From Telopea speciosissima (Eukaryota > Streptophyta > Magnoliopsida > Proteales > Proteaceae): a DNA stretch of 64,000 nucleotides. The notes under the pieces were generated by a model. That model was not told where the DNA came from. It did no database searches and saw nothing but the letters and a program-made list of their open reading frames with translations. The translations under genes and the position numbers were made by a program. The DNA lies in contig NC_057916.1 of assembly GCF_018873765.1 (NCBI RefSeq), forward strand, positions 47,308,540 through 47,372,539, written 5' to 3'. Below are positions 44,352 through 55,130 of the stretch, piece after piece (the first letter of the stretch is position 1; each line of letters starts with the position of its first letter).

Positions 44352-46089
44352 TGATGAACACATTTATGTGTGAAATCTTAGGGTATAAAGCATACATTTT
44401 ACCACATTGGACAGAGTTACTTTGGTGCTTTCTTGTGCTTTTCAGGTTTTGGGCTATTTTGGGCTATTCTGGACTATCGGGAGCTGCATGTCCCAAGTTA
44501 CACGTAAAGTTATCATTTTTCTTTCCATCACTATAAAGAGGACTAAATTTGGAGCAAGTTGGAAGTGACGGAATCCAAGTACGCATTCATCTAGCCCACT
44601 GTACAGTTGATTATTCTTTTCAACCCAAGAAAGGATAATGGGTCAGAAAGGAGTGGTAGTGCAAGCCCATAGTCATTCTACCACTGCCCAAGGACATTTT
44701 TGACATTATAGAAGATATTTCTAAGCAATGGTGAAGATCTACTACAAGTACAGGGCCATTTTGGTAATTTTGCATTCTTGAAGAGAGAGAAGGACTGCTA
44801 CCCACATGGAGGAACCCACACTGCCACTAGATTCAATTATTTTCAAAGGCCCACTGTTGTCCACGATTTTTATTGGGCTGTATTTACCACATTTTTTAGA
44901 GGACACATTGGGAATTTTGTTATTTGGTTGAGTGGAATCCTAGTCATCACTCTCTCTCTCTCCTCCAACTTTTCAAGAGCACTTTTGGAATTCTACTTGG
45001 GATAGATTTATTTTGAAAGATGTTCTCTCACCTATGGAAGGTTGAAAAGTCAAAGATGCTTTGATCACATTGCTTGGAGAAGATATCTACAAAGAAAAGA
45101 AAGCACTTGTTAGAATTGGAAGTTTACTTTTCTAGAAATAGAAGGTTTATGTAGTTAGGATTTTTTGTATTTTTTACTTTCTAGTTTTTTTCTTTTTCTT
45201 AGGAGCCAAGGCCTTGTCAAGAAGGAAGTAGAAGAGAATCTTCCCCTATTTTTGGATTCCCTTCTCACACTCTCTCTCCTCTCCACAATTTTTAGAGGGA
45301 GAGCAACCCAAAATCGTAGAGCTCCTCCCCCTCTTTCCTTTTCTCTCTTCTTCTCCCCTTTCCTCTATAAATACCCCGTACCTCTCTTGTAAAGTTTGCT
45401 CATTAATTAGTGAAATTTCTTCTCTTCTTTTCCTTCTAAATTGTGATTTTTGGCTTTCTAGTTTTTAGTTTTGATTTCATAAGATTAGTTCTTTCAAGTT
45501 CTTAATTTTGATTTCATAAGTCTAGATTAATGGTTGTAATAGCTTTAGTTTAAAACTTCCTAGTCTAAGTTCCTATGTTGATGACAAGACTTGGAGATTT
45601 AGAAGAGGAAGTCATGGTAAGTTTATTCAAGTATTCATGCAAGCAAGTTCAATGCGGTTCAAGCACATCAGGGTATCTCATTCTCTAAACCCTTAATCTC
45701 ATTCTCCCTCGCCTCTATCTCTCTCTATCTTCTTCTTCTTCTCCCTCTATTTCTTTTATTTTTTTATATGGTTGTGGTTTGTGGATGCACTTGTATTCCC
45801 TTATTCCTTTTTATGTGGTTATTATGTGTGGCTGCATTTTTATTTCTTTCAATTTGCATTAGTTTGATAGGTTAGATGCTCTTGTGTTAGGACGCCAATT
45901 TAATCCCTTAATTTTGTTAGATGCTTATGAATTAGGATGCATTAATTTTCATTAGTTTAATTTAATACTTTAATTTGGTTCACTTTGCATTACTTTTAAG
46001 TTAGTTAAATAGAGTGGCGTATATCTCCTCGTGTTCGACCCATAGCTGCGATTGACCCGTACGCTTGCGGTATTATTTTAACTCAAACA
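44352..46089 (+). repeat. 3' LTR of element X
   Basis: 1,738 bp from TGATGAACACATTTATG to TTAACTCAAACA, with the TATA box at 45,366-45,373. To its right lies chromovirus-family leader sequence. Confidence 0.9.
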
Positions 46090-47265
46090 TCAACTTATGT
46101 AAATTTAAAGTAGTACTTTCAATCAAACTCCTTGTAGTGGCTCAGCCATAGTTATCTTCATACTAATGTAATTATACATCTTATCTTTTAATTACATCTA
46201 CCTCCCTGTAGCTTTTTCTTTAATACATGTTTTAATATTGGTAGCTTTTTATTCCTATTCTGCATCCCATGAATGTAAGAAGAGCCTCATGCTCCGATAC
46301 CAAGCTCTGTCACATCCTAAATCACCCCTGGGAGGATTAGGTAGGTGGCCCGAATTGCATAATGGCAATCTGCCAAATCCCACGGATCTAGAAGCAGTTA
46401 ATACATTCATGGACTCGCATTCGTAACATTACTACAAATAAAATCAGAGTACTGGAGATAAATCTACAATTATAAGAAAGAAAGAGAAAGCGTAGCAATA
46501 TGGGAAATGATTGTGATATATATACATAGGTAAGATTGTTCCATTCCCCAACGCAACCCACAAACTGAAAAGTGAAAGCTGACATATACAAAAGCGGAAA
46601 CAAAATACTTATATATACAGGGCGAGATAACTCAACCCCAAAAAGAAAGGAAAAAGCTAAACAAGAAACAAGAACGGGGATAAACTCCTATAAAAAACAA
46701 AAAGGAGTCCCCAAGACAAAAAGCATCAAGAGCGCCCCTCATTGGTCTTCATCAATAACCACTGAGAATGGTCGCATCATCGGCACAACCTCCGTCGGGG
46801 TCCATACCAATATTATCATAACCACAAGGGCTCTCCTCCTCGTAATGAGCCTCCATGCCACAGTGGCATCTATCTGCACAATCATCTAGAAAGAAAAACA
46901 TATATAACAGAGTGTGAGCCCCATTGAGCTCGTGAGTAAAACATATCATCATGCATGCATATGCAACCACAATCCACATGATCCTACATGATATGCAAGT
47001 CCAGATTATTTAATTAGCCACCTAACAATACAGCTAAGGCAGGTCTGTGCTACTACAATCGGCAATACATGTATCCCTGGTGTGGGCTTGGTTACCCTTT
47101 CCCGCGATACACCCATTGAGTTGTCGGAGAGAACCAACCGGCTCCAGCATCTCCCTACCCAGGTCAGCCCGACTGGCCCTCTAGATTAAACTTGTGAGCT
47201 AATCGACTTAAAATCAATTCACCTTACCGGTGCATAAACTTTGTTTGGCATATAGCCATGATTCA
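46090..47265 (-). mobile_element. Third chromovirus-family copy, 5' end only
   Basis: 46,103-46,285 resembles 10,867-11,050 (element leader). A Met-type primer site lies at 46,286-46,302 (minus strand TGGTATCGGAGCATGAG). 46,308-47,265 is the terminal part of a 5' LTR beginning TGTCACATCC, closest to the solo LTR subgroup. The LTR is cut at 47,265 by an inverted X-type LTR, and the interior is cut at 46,090 by element X. No gag is left. Confidence 0.82.
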
Positions 47266-48420
47266 TATTTGAGTTAAAATAATACCGCAAGCGTACGGGT
47301 CAATTGTAGCTACGGGTCAAACACGAGGAGATGTACGCCACTCTATTTCACTAACTTTAAAGCAATGCAAAGTGAACCAAATTAAATAAAGTACTAAATT
47401 AAACTAATGATGATTAAACTAACACATCCTAACTTATCACAAGCATCTAACAAAATTACGCATCTAAGGGATTAAATTGGCGTCCTAACGCATAAGCATC
47501 TAACCTATCAAACTAACGCGAATTGGAAGGAATAAAAATACAGCCACACACCACAACCATATAAAAAAAAACAAAAGAAGGAGATTAGAGAGGGAGAATG
47601 AGACCAAGAGAGGGGCTTGAACCGGATTGAAAATTGCTTCTCACACTTGAAACGGCCTACCAAATCTGAAATTTAAACAACAAAAAAAAAATAATAATTA
47701 AATTGAAATCCTACCATGATGCATAATAATAATAGAAAAAAAAAAATTTAAAAACCCTAAAAGCATGATTGAACTAGGTAGAGATAGAGAATGAGAATGA
47801 AAATAAAATAATGGAGACTGAAGAAGAATACAAAAATAAAAGTAAGAAATTGATACTCCCTTCTACCAAAGTGGAATTGCATGAACTAATTAGGCTTTGC
47901 ATGAATGTAGTTGAAGAAGCTTGAACACTTGAATGATCCTACCATGGCTTCCTCTTCCAAATCTCCGAGTCTTGTCATCAACTTAGGAACTTAGACTAGA
48001 AGGCTTTAAACTAGAATTATTACAACCATATTGAAGACTTAAAATTAAAGCATGAATTAAACCTATTACAACCATTAGACTACTCGTATGAAATCAAAAC
48101 TAAGAACTAGAAAGCCAAAAATCACAAATTAGAAGGAGAAGAAGAGAAAATTTCACTAATAATTTTAATAATATTACAAAGGAGAGGGTAGGGGTATTTG
48201 TAGGGGGAAGAGAGGGGGCTTCCATGTTTTTGGGAGAGAGTCCCCCTTCTAAAAATCGTGGAGACTAGTGTAGAGAGGAGAGAATCTCCAAAAATAAGAG
48301 AAAAAAATATATTCCTTATCTCCCTTTCCCTTTACATAAAGCTTGAACCCCAAGAAAAAAGAAAAAAAAATAGAAACTAAGAGAGATAAAAATCCTAGCT
48401 ACATAAACCTTCTATTTTTT
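47266..48420 (-). repeat. Truncated inverted X-type LTR
   Basis: It starts at the exact terminus of the X LTR in reverse (TATTTGAGTTAAAATAATAC, where X would read TG), and follows that LTR backwards to a point equivalent to about 45,130. There the match ends and the MULE begins. It differs from the X LTRs by insertions (near 47,640-47,760) and many changes, so it comes from an older or different family member. Confidence 0.78.
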
Positions 48421-48436
48421 AAAAGGATAAATTACT

Positions 48437-48510
48437 GATCACCCCCTGGTTTTCAATCAAAACTCGGATCACCCCCTGATTTTTGAAAAAACTCGAATCA
48501 CCCCTGGTTT
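48437..48510 (+). repeat. Three subterminal repeats of the MULE left end
   Basis: GATCACCCCCTGGTTTT (48,437), GATCACCCCCTGATTTT (48,467) and AATCACCCCTGGTTT (48,496) are spaced about 30 bp apart. Such arrays are candidates for transposase binding sites. Confidence 0.7.
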
Positions 48511-49066
48511 AGACCCCAAAATGCCAAATTAGCCCTTGCCGTTAGTTTTTGGCTATTAAGTGATGATGTCACCCAGTTAAATAAATTTAAATCCCTAAAC
48601 TACCCTTTAGCTGTGTTAATGTACAATTTTACCCTTGCAACCAAAAACCCCATCTATCTATCGTCTTCCTCACAGTAGTCGATCCCTCACACCTGCAACT
48701 CATTTCTTCTTCAACATTCCCTTCTTCTTCTTCAACGTTCCTTTCTTCTTCAACATGGAGATGCTTATCGAGATACACACGGAACCCTTCTGACATTTTA
48801 CATCTTAAACAAATTCCCTTCATCTTCAACATTCTTCTTCAACATTCTTCTTCAACCTTCGTGTACAAATTTGGACAGAAAATCATTTCGGCAGGGCGAA
48901 GCATCTTGGCCACCGAAGGAAGGAGAACGTAACTTGCCCATATTTTCCATCTGTTCTCTGTTCTAATCTGTCCTAATTTCTCCAACCTGTGCTATAATTA
49001 TTATAATTATTAAGCAATGATAGAGTCCGTACTCCCTATTACATTGTGTCTATGTTATGTGTTTAG

Positions 49067-49528
49067 AGTCATATTTTGAGTAGGAATGTCAATACAAGTC
49101 TGGTTAATTACTTGAACCAGAGGAATGGGTTTTGTGACATTAATGGGTCGGCCCCTGTTGTTCTGAACTATACTGGCCAGAGTTGTGGAATTTCAAATAT
49201 GAATGGCACTGACTTGAACTTGCCTTCTATTATAATAGCAAAGCTAAACCAGTCTAAAACAGTACAAAGGATAGTTACTAATGTTGCTGGCAATGAGACA
49301 TATAGTGTTGGTTTGTTTGCTCCCAATGGAGTATCAGTTTCAGTGATTCCCACTCACTTCTTCCTTGCAAGTGGGCAGAGACAGCTTTTGACGGTTCTCT
49401 TTAATTCTACGATGAATAGCTCTACTGCCAGCTTTGGAAGGATTGGGATTTTTGGAAATCAAGGTCATATTGCCAATATACCATTATCTGTGATCGTGAA
49501 AGTCTCATCCAACATCACTAACAGCTGA
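49067..49528 (+). pseudogene. Subtilisin-like protease fragment, C-terminal fibronectin-like domain
   Basis: A frame opening after an intron acceptor (GTTTAG at 49,061-49,066) and ending at a normal stop (TGA 49,526) encodes the last about 150 residues of a plant subtilase: NGSAPVVLNYTGQSCG, then LNLPSIIIAKLNQSKTVQRI, GNETYSVGLFAPNGVSVSVI and a C-terminal beta-rich part. This is the fibronectin-III-like domain found at the C-terminus of plant subtilases, most like the SBT2 group in my judgement. The catalytic domain, signal peptide and earlier exons are absent. It is free of stops, so it arrived recently or is under some constraint. It lies within the MULE, in the same orientation as the transposase. 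Confidence 0.85.
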
Positions 49529-49971
49529 TTATATACTGGTGATTCTTTTTTTCTGGTTTACCGCTTTTGTTGTTGACCCATTTTTTCGTTTGTTATCTTG
49601 TAAATTGTCAATGAATCTGTTTGATATGTAAATACACTAGTGATTAATAAGTTTATAAGTTAGTGCTGCTTCTTTTTGCTAATGCATTACCCTCTCAGAA
49701 ATTTCCCCCTTGTTTCATTAATTCCTCTCATTTTTACCTTCATTATAACCAGGTTGATTGCATATTTAGTCAGTGATTATAGGTTGTTACTTGTGATTAT
49801 TGGGTGTTCTAAACTGAATTATTATATGTAAGAATATTGTATGACTTATCTGCTGTAGAACACAGTATGTCACCAAATGCTTGTCTTGGTTGAAGCAGAA
49901 ATCCGTAACAGGAATGTTCAAGCATGTTGAATCACAGATAAAATAGAATTGAGTCTTCTCTAATCGGTATG

Positions 49972-50095
49972 ATTTTTTTTGGGTGTTCCTCTGCCCTGTG
50001 GGTAACCAGCCCACCCCATCTCATGCCATCCATGGAATGTGGGGAAGCCATCCATGGAATGTGATGGGGTGCAGGGGAGGGGATCCGGACCTGTG
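49972..50095 (-). repeat. Possible short SINE-like insertion
   Basis: On the minus strand a GC-rich segment (GATCCCCTCCCC ... GGAACACCC) ends in an A run. It contains the 18-base phrase GCCATCCATGGAATGTGG twice (near 50,024 and 50,046). I found no clear target duplication, so this is tentative. Confidence 0.3.
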
Positions 50096-50578
50096 TGCTG
50101 TCATCAGAGACAACTATAGTTAAATTGTTAGGATTATTCATTACAAATTAAGTTCAAGTTGAAGTTGAAGTTGAAATTGTAACAAGGTACCATTACAAGC
50201 CATTTTTTCCCATATTTTCCATATGTTCTCTTTTCCTTTGATATTTCTTCTATTTCACGGTTGTGCTTTAATTCAAGTTCAAGTTGAAGTTGCTGAATTG
50301 ATTACTGACAAAACTCTGGTGTTCATGCATGGGTATTTTCATACTTGCTCTTTGATTATAATTTATGTTTTAGAACCCAAAAGTAATAATGAAATTATAA
50401 TGTCTTAGTTCAAGCCAATTTCTATGGAATTTTCTAAATCACATTCACTATGCTAAATCTGATTTCAGTAGGGTACCATATCATTTGTAGTCTCCCTGAA
50501 TTTGTGATATCATTGATTGTTGACCCTATTTTCTATATACCATTTCAGGGTTGCCTTTCAAAGATACAACAATCAATG

Positions 50579-53376
50579 GATGTGAAGGCACCAGTATATT
50601 ACTACTATAATGGGATTACATATGAGAAATGGATAGACCCAGACAGGTATGGGTATTTGGATGTAGTCTCTGATGTTTATAATTCAGTGATCAGAGATGA
50701 AGCACCTGTGGGGCATATAGTACATTTCTGTGTGAAGTGTATATAACCAGAAAATTCTCAAGAGATAGAGATTATAAGTGATGACTCTGTATTGCTGTCC
50801 TTGAGGATGCATAAGAAAGTAGAGAGGTTGGTTTATTTGGTTTATGAATTACAGGTGTCTGAGAATGTGGTTGGTTGATAGGAATAGAATTAATGGATTC
50901 CCTAGTTTATAGGTTCCCAGAGTATATGAACCAAGGATTGGGACAAGTAAGTTTGAAAAATAAATTGTGAGAAGAGGGGGTATTTCCATTAATGCTGGTA
51001 TGGCATCCAGTGGTGCTAGAGAGGACTGGAGTATTGCCACTGCCTCTGTAAGTAACAAGAGTGACTTTACTGGGTTAAATCTGTCCAATATGTTTGATGC
51101 ATCAGCTAGTGAAAGTGGTAGTACTTCAGGTGATGCAATGGCTACTATTAGGACAAAAACTGATGTTGGTGAAAGTAATAGGATGGCCCAAAATGATGAA
51201 GTCTTCAGAGGAAGTGAAAATGAAGGAAATGAAAAGGATTTTGGAATTCAAAGAAATGAAGAGGATTATGGTAATGAAGGAAATGAAAAAGAAGGGGGGG
51301 AGGCAGTTGAAAATAATGAAGTGGAAGAACAAGATGATGGAAGTGACTCTGAACTATATGATGACTTTGATAGGGAGCTTAATGATACATCAGAGGAAGA
51401 GGAAGGGGTGGAGGAAGCTGAAAATGATGAAGTTGAAGAGGTGCATGTAGGAATGGATGAAGAGGATTTAGTAGAATATGATTCTGATGAGTATCATGGC
51501 ACATTTGATAAAGAGTTTAACATAAAGGATGAGACAGATGTTGACTTTGCCCTGAATTCATTGTTTAGTAATGTGTACCACTTTAGGGCTGCACTTGGTG
51601 AGTATGCAATCCGAAGGGGTTTTGATGTTTTGAAGACAAAAAATGAGAAGGACAGGGTAACTGCTATATGTGCTGCAGATGGTTGCCCATGGAGGGTACA
51701 TGCATCAGTTTTGAAAGATAAAATAACTTTTTTGATCAAGACATATAACTCACGGCATACTTGTCAAAGACTTGGAAGAAACAGTAATGCTACAGCAGCT
51801 TGGATTGCTAAAAAACTTGAATCCAGGTTGAGGACAGACCCTGACATGCCAGTGCAGAGCATGGTGGACTTGATCAGAGAGTTGTATGGCCTAAAAGTAT
51901 TTAAAATGCAATGCCACAGGGCAAGATTGATTGTGAAGGGAGAGAGTGAGATAATGCATAAGAAACAATATGCAAAATTGGTTGTGTATGGTCATGTGTT
52001 GACTGCTAGGAACCCTGACTGCTAGGAACCCTGGTACTACGTAGACCATGTGATAGATATGATTTTTCAGAGGCTCCAAAGTTTCAAAGGGTATTTATCT
52101 GTCTTGATGCATGCAAGAAGGGCTTTGTAGTTGGATGCATGCCTTTTATAGGTCTAGATGGATGTCACTTGAAGGATAGATATGGACGAATCCTATTATC
52201 TGCTGTTTCATTGGATGGGAGCAATGGGTTGTTTTCTATCGCATATAGTGTTGTTGAGGTGGAGAACAAAGATAGTTGGAGGTGGTTCCTCTACAATTTA
52301 GAAGATGCACTTCGAATGAACTAGAATGCAGTGGGCTTGACATTTATGTCTGATAAGCAAAAGGTATAATTTAGATTTCAGTGTTTTCTATATGAAGTTT
52401 ACATGTGTTTTGTTAATATCTTATAATCCTAATATATTTCTAAATTGTATTATAGGGCCTACAAGATGCAATAGCTGAAGTCTTTCCTTACGCCAATCAT
52501 AGGAATTGTTGTAGACACATGTACAGCAATTTCAAGGAAAGATTTCCTGGTTTATGGTTGAAGACTCAATTTTGGGCTGCAGCCAAAGCACCAAATGAGT
52601 TTCTATTTCAGAAGGCTATGCAGAGGATTAAGCACAGTGACAATGATGCATATAATTGGCTGATGAGGAGTCACCCTTCCACTTGGAGTAGGCATGCATT
52701 TGATCACTCTTGTAAGAGTGATCACATAACCAACAACATGACAAAGTCCTTCAATCAATGGATAGGACCACTGAGAAGTAAGACAATACTAACCTTAATC
52801 GATGAGATTAGGGTGAAATTGATGAGAAGGTTATGCAAGAGGTATTCAAATGCACAGACACTAGAGGGGATGGTGACACCTGCTATAAGGAAGAAGCTCG
52901 ACATAATCAAGGATGAAGCAAGATCATGTAAGCCTACTGCAGCATCATCTGATGACTATGAAGTCATGGATGGGTTTACAAAACTTGAAGTAAATTTAAA
53001 AAACAAGACTTGTTCTTGTAAGGTTTGGGAAGCTATAGGAATCCCTTGTAGACATGTAGCAGCAATTGTGACATATAGTAGGGATACTATTGATGGCTAC
53101 TGTGACCCATTTTATTTTGTGGAGAGATACAAACTAGCATACAGGGAGGTTATTCATCCACTCCCTAGTTTGGATGAACTAGAAGTTGTGCCTGGTACTG
53201 ATGTGCTACAACCTCCACCCTTGAAGGGACTACCAGGTAGACCAAGGAAAAATAGGAGGAGGGAACCAAGTGAACTAGACCCTACAGATTTTAGAAAGAA
53301 GACTCATACTATTAGGTGTGATGTATGCAAAGAAGTGGGCCATAACAGTAGAACAAGTCAGGGTGGTGCAGTCAAG
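50579..53376 (+). pseudogene. MULE transposase (MuDR-type) with SWIM zinc finger, decayed
   Basis: A probable start is ATG 50,579 (MDVKAPVYYYYNGITYEKWI). Order: PB1-like N-terminal region, a stop near 50,744, a Glu/Asp-rich stretch (51,200-51,540), a MuDR DNA-binding domain (about 51,545-51,770; ICAADGCPWRVHASV, HTCQR), and a DDE transposase core (FIGLDGCHLKDRYG at 52,140 with the first Asp; MSDKQKG with the second; TLIDEIRVKLMRR near 52,790 with a candidate Glu). An intron lies at 52,364-52,455 with GT...AG. A SWIM finger follows (CSCKVWEAIGIPCRHVAAIV at about 53,010) and then a knuckle CDVCKEVGHNSRTS whose final Cys is Ser. A 16-bp tandem duplication near 52,003-52,034 and stops there and at 52,322 break the ORF. 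The protein would cut and insert the MULE in the nucleus. Confidence 0.88.
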
Positions 53377-53475
53377 GTATTAGATTCAACACATCATCTT
53401 CTATATAACTTAATCAATTGTTCATTTTGTTATATTAGTTTTTTTTTATTCTAAATTGTTTTTTGACTTCTGTAG
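53377..53475 (+). other. Intron of MULE transposase gene
   Basis: AAG|GTATTAG ... TTCTGTAG|AGAAGG. The reading frame continues directly from GGAVK into RRRIDETRN. Confidence 0.75.
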
Positions 53476-54024
53476 AGAAGGAGAATTGATGAAACAAGAA
53501 ACTCCCAAAGAGTCACTGGTTCTCAAGTAGGTGCATCTAGCCAACTCACTGCACAGAAACTGCGAAGAAGACATAGAGCCGATAAGCAAACAAGGAGAAA
53601 TGCAAGGAGAGGTACAGCAGTTGCTGGTGGTGGAGATGCAAGTGGTTTAGTGGGAGGAGCAGCAGTTGGCAGAGGAGCAAGAGGTGATGGTGTTAGAGGA
53701 GAAGGATCAGGAGCAAGTGGAAGAGGACCAAGAGGAGTTGGTGGCAGAGGACCAGCTGGAGCTAGTGGTAGAGGAGCAGCAAGAGCTACAGGCAGAGGAG
53801 CAGCAGGGGCAGCAACTGCTGGTGGCAGAGGACCAGCAAGAGATACAGGCAGAGGAGCAAGAGCAGCACCAGGAACTAGTGCCAGAGAAGAAGGAGAAGG
53901 AGAAGCAAGTGGCAGAGGTGCAGTAGTTGGTGGTGGCAGAGGACTAGCTAGAGCTGGTGGGAGAGGATCAGGAACTAGAGGCAGAGGTGTAGCAGTTGCT
54001 ACGGGCAGACCTTGGTTGATTTAG
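53476..54024 (+). CDS. Last exon of MULE transposase: glycine/arginine-rich tail
   Basis: An open exon of about 180 codons to TAG 54,022. A basic start (KLRRRHRADKQTRRNARRG) is followed by many imperfect repeats of the form GRG-A-SG / AGGRG / ARATGRG. The DNA is correspondingly repetitive (GCAGAGGAGCA-type units). Such RGG-like tails usually bind nucleic acid or localise to the nucleolus. It has no stops although the upstream exons do, perhaps because the repeat has no codons one transition away from stop. Confidence 0.65.
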   Translation, partial: RRRIDETRNSQRVTGSQVGASSQLTAQKLRRRHRADKQTRRNARRGTAVAGGGDASGLVGGAAVGRGARGDGVRGEGSGASGRGPRGVGGRGPAGASGRGAARATGRGAAGAATAGGRGPARDTGRGARAAPGTSAREEGEGEASGRGAVVGGGRGLARAGGRGSGTRGRGVAVATGRPWLI

Positions 54025-54045
54025 GAGTTGGTTCAGCAATGATAA

Positions 54046-54164
54046 ATGTACATGTGTTTTGGAAGTATATGAATGTACATGTGTTTTCGAAGTATATGAA
54101 TATACATGTGTTTTGGAAGTATATGAATGTACATGTGTTTTGGAAATATATGAATGTACAATTG
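54046..54164 (+). repeat. Tandem repeat, 27-bp unit, four copies plus a partial one
   Basis: Units of ATGTACATGTGTTTTGG plus AAGTATATGA, with one or two changes per copy, begin 22 bases after the MULE stop codon. There are no unique spacers between copies. Confidence 0.92.
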
Positions 54165-54970
54165 TTCTTGCTGTTTTTTTTATCTCCCAAAACATATGAT
54201 GTAAGGTTGATGACTTAATACATAGCATGGTTGTTAATTAGTTGCTTTCATCAGGTATCATACTGTGTTCAATTACATACTTTTTTCCCTTGTAAATCCA
54301 CACAAACTGATAAAACCCATAGCACCCCAAGTTCCTATGCAACATCAAGTCCCCAAAACAGATATGGTTTATGCCTTAAAACAGTGATCAGTTGGAGGAT
54401 ATAACAGCCTAACTATTGATTGGGCTGGGTTCCTATTTGCTGAAAATTCAAACCCATGGAGGTTGTGATGGACAGCCTTATATTGCTGCTCTTTCTCTTT
54501 TTATAATCTCTACTGAGTTGCATAGTGAGAGATAGAGAGAGAGAGGACTGGGGAACAGAGTCCCACACCTTCTCATTGTTTAATGACTTTATCCTCAACA
54601 GAAAAGCTCTGAAAGTCTTTCTCCTCAACTTATTTTTTTTTTAATTTTATATAGATATTAAGTACTACCTTGTTTGGTTTCTTCTTCTGTTCCAAAATCT
54701 AATACTTATATTCAGACGACAAATCTTGTAGAATCATAAAAATTGAACATTCCTTTCATGTGAAGTGCAAAGTTGCGGGCACTCAGTAAATTCATCTAAA
54801 GTATGTGGAAGTCAGTGTCTCAGCAAAGAAAAATTTGGCTTCAAAAGTGAATGTATACAGGTCACAAGTGTTAAATGTCACAATTCATGAAGGACAAACA
54901 AAGAAAACAATCCAAAACATGTGCAAAACAATGTCGATTGAAAACAGAAGCTAATTACTTGCTTGTTCAG
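54165..54970. other. No gene seen
   Basis: AT-rich sequence with a GAGA run near 54,528-54,545. If the exon at 54,971 belongs to a gene, this would be its upstream intron. Confidence 0.45.
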
Positions 54971-55130
54971 ATGGAGAGATGGTAGCTTGGAGAGCGATTT
55001 ACCAATGATGCAACTGAAGGAGCTGTTCAATGTCAATCACTTTATTGTAAGTCAGGGAAATCCTCATATTACACCCCTATTGACGCTAAAGGAGCTTGTG
55101 AGAGCTTATGGGGGCAACTTTTCTGCCAAG
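54971..55130 (+). pseudogene. Single exon of an SDP1-like triacylglycerol lipase
   Basis: It is bounded by TTGTTCAG| and |GTATGTTC, 160 bases, open in one frame: a split codon, then [38 protein letters not shown] and [15 protein letters not shown]. This is the region just after the catalytic Asp area of the patatin-type lipase SDP1 (sugar-dependent 1), which starts oil breakdown on lipid droplets during germination. I recognise it with good confidence. No neighbouring SDP1 exons are visible in the flanks within this window, so it is probably a captured or leftover exon rather than a working gene. Confidence 0.8.

Larger units (their letters stand above)
30000..46089 (+). mobile_element. Non-autonomous Ty3/gypsy element X (gag and protease only), split by element Y
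   Basis: Plus-strand element: 5' LTR 30,000-31,767, tRNA-Asp primer site, gag 32,429-34,279, protease split at 34,441/42,150, 3' noncoding region to 44,351, 3' LTR 44,352-46,089. Without Y it is about 8.4 kb. No RT, RNase H or integrase is found in any frame, so it would need enzymes from another element. The gag and protease type and the tRNA-Asp primer point to the Athila/Tat side of Ty3/gypsy (inference). The flanks (GAATC left, TCAAC right) do not match, as expected since the left flank is another copy's 3' region. Confidence 0.82.
48421..54240 (+). mobile_element. MULE (Mutator-like element) with transposase; right end not found
   Basis: The left side is marked by an abrupt change at 48,421 and three GATCACCCCCTG-type subterminal repeats. 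The transposase is on the plus strand (about 50,579-54,024). A subtilase gene piece sits between the left end and the transposase. I found no inverted copy of the left end on the right, so the right limit is set just after the last exon and its 27-bp repeats. It may be a MULE without long terminal inverted repeats, or truncated. Confidence 0.72.

Noticed and set aside
46572..46889. 105-codon ORF in the third chromovirus LTR
   Set aside because: It is LTR sequence. The same region in the other LTRs gives short ORFs of no consistent protein.
54046..54164. Possible CRISPR-like array
   Set aside because: The units are contiguous, with no spacers, and the context is a plant nuclear genome.
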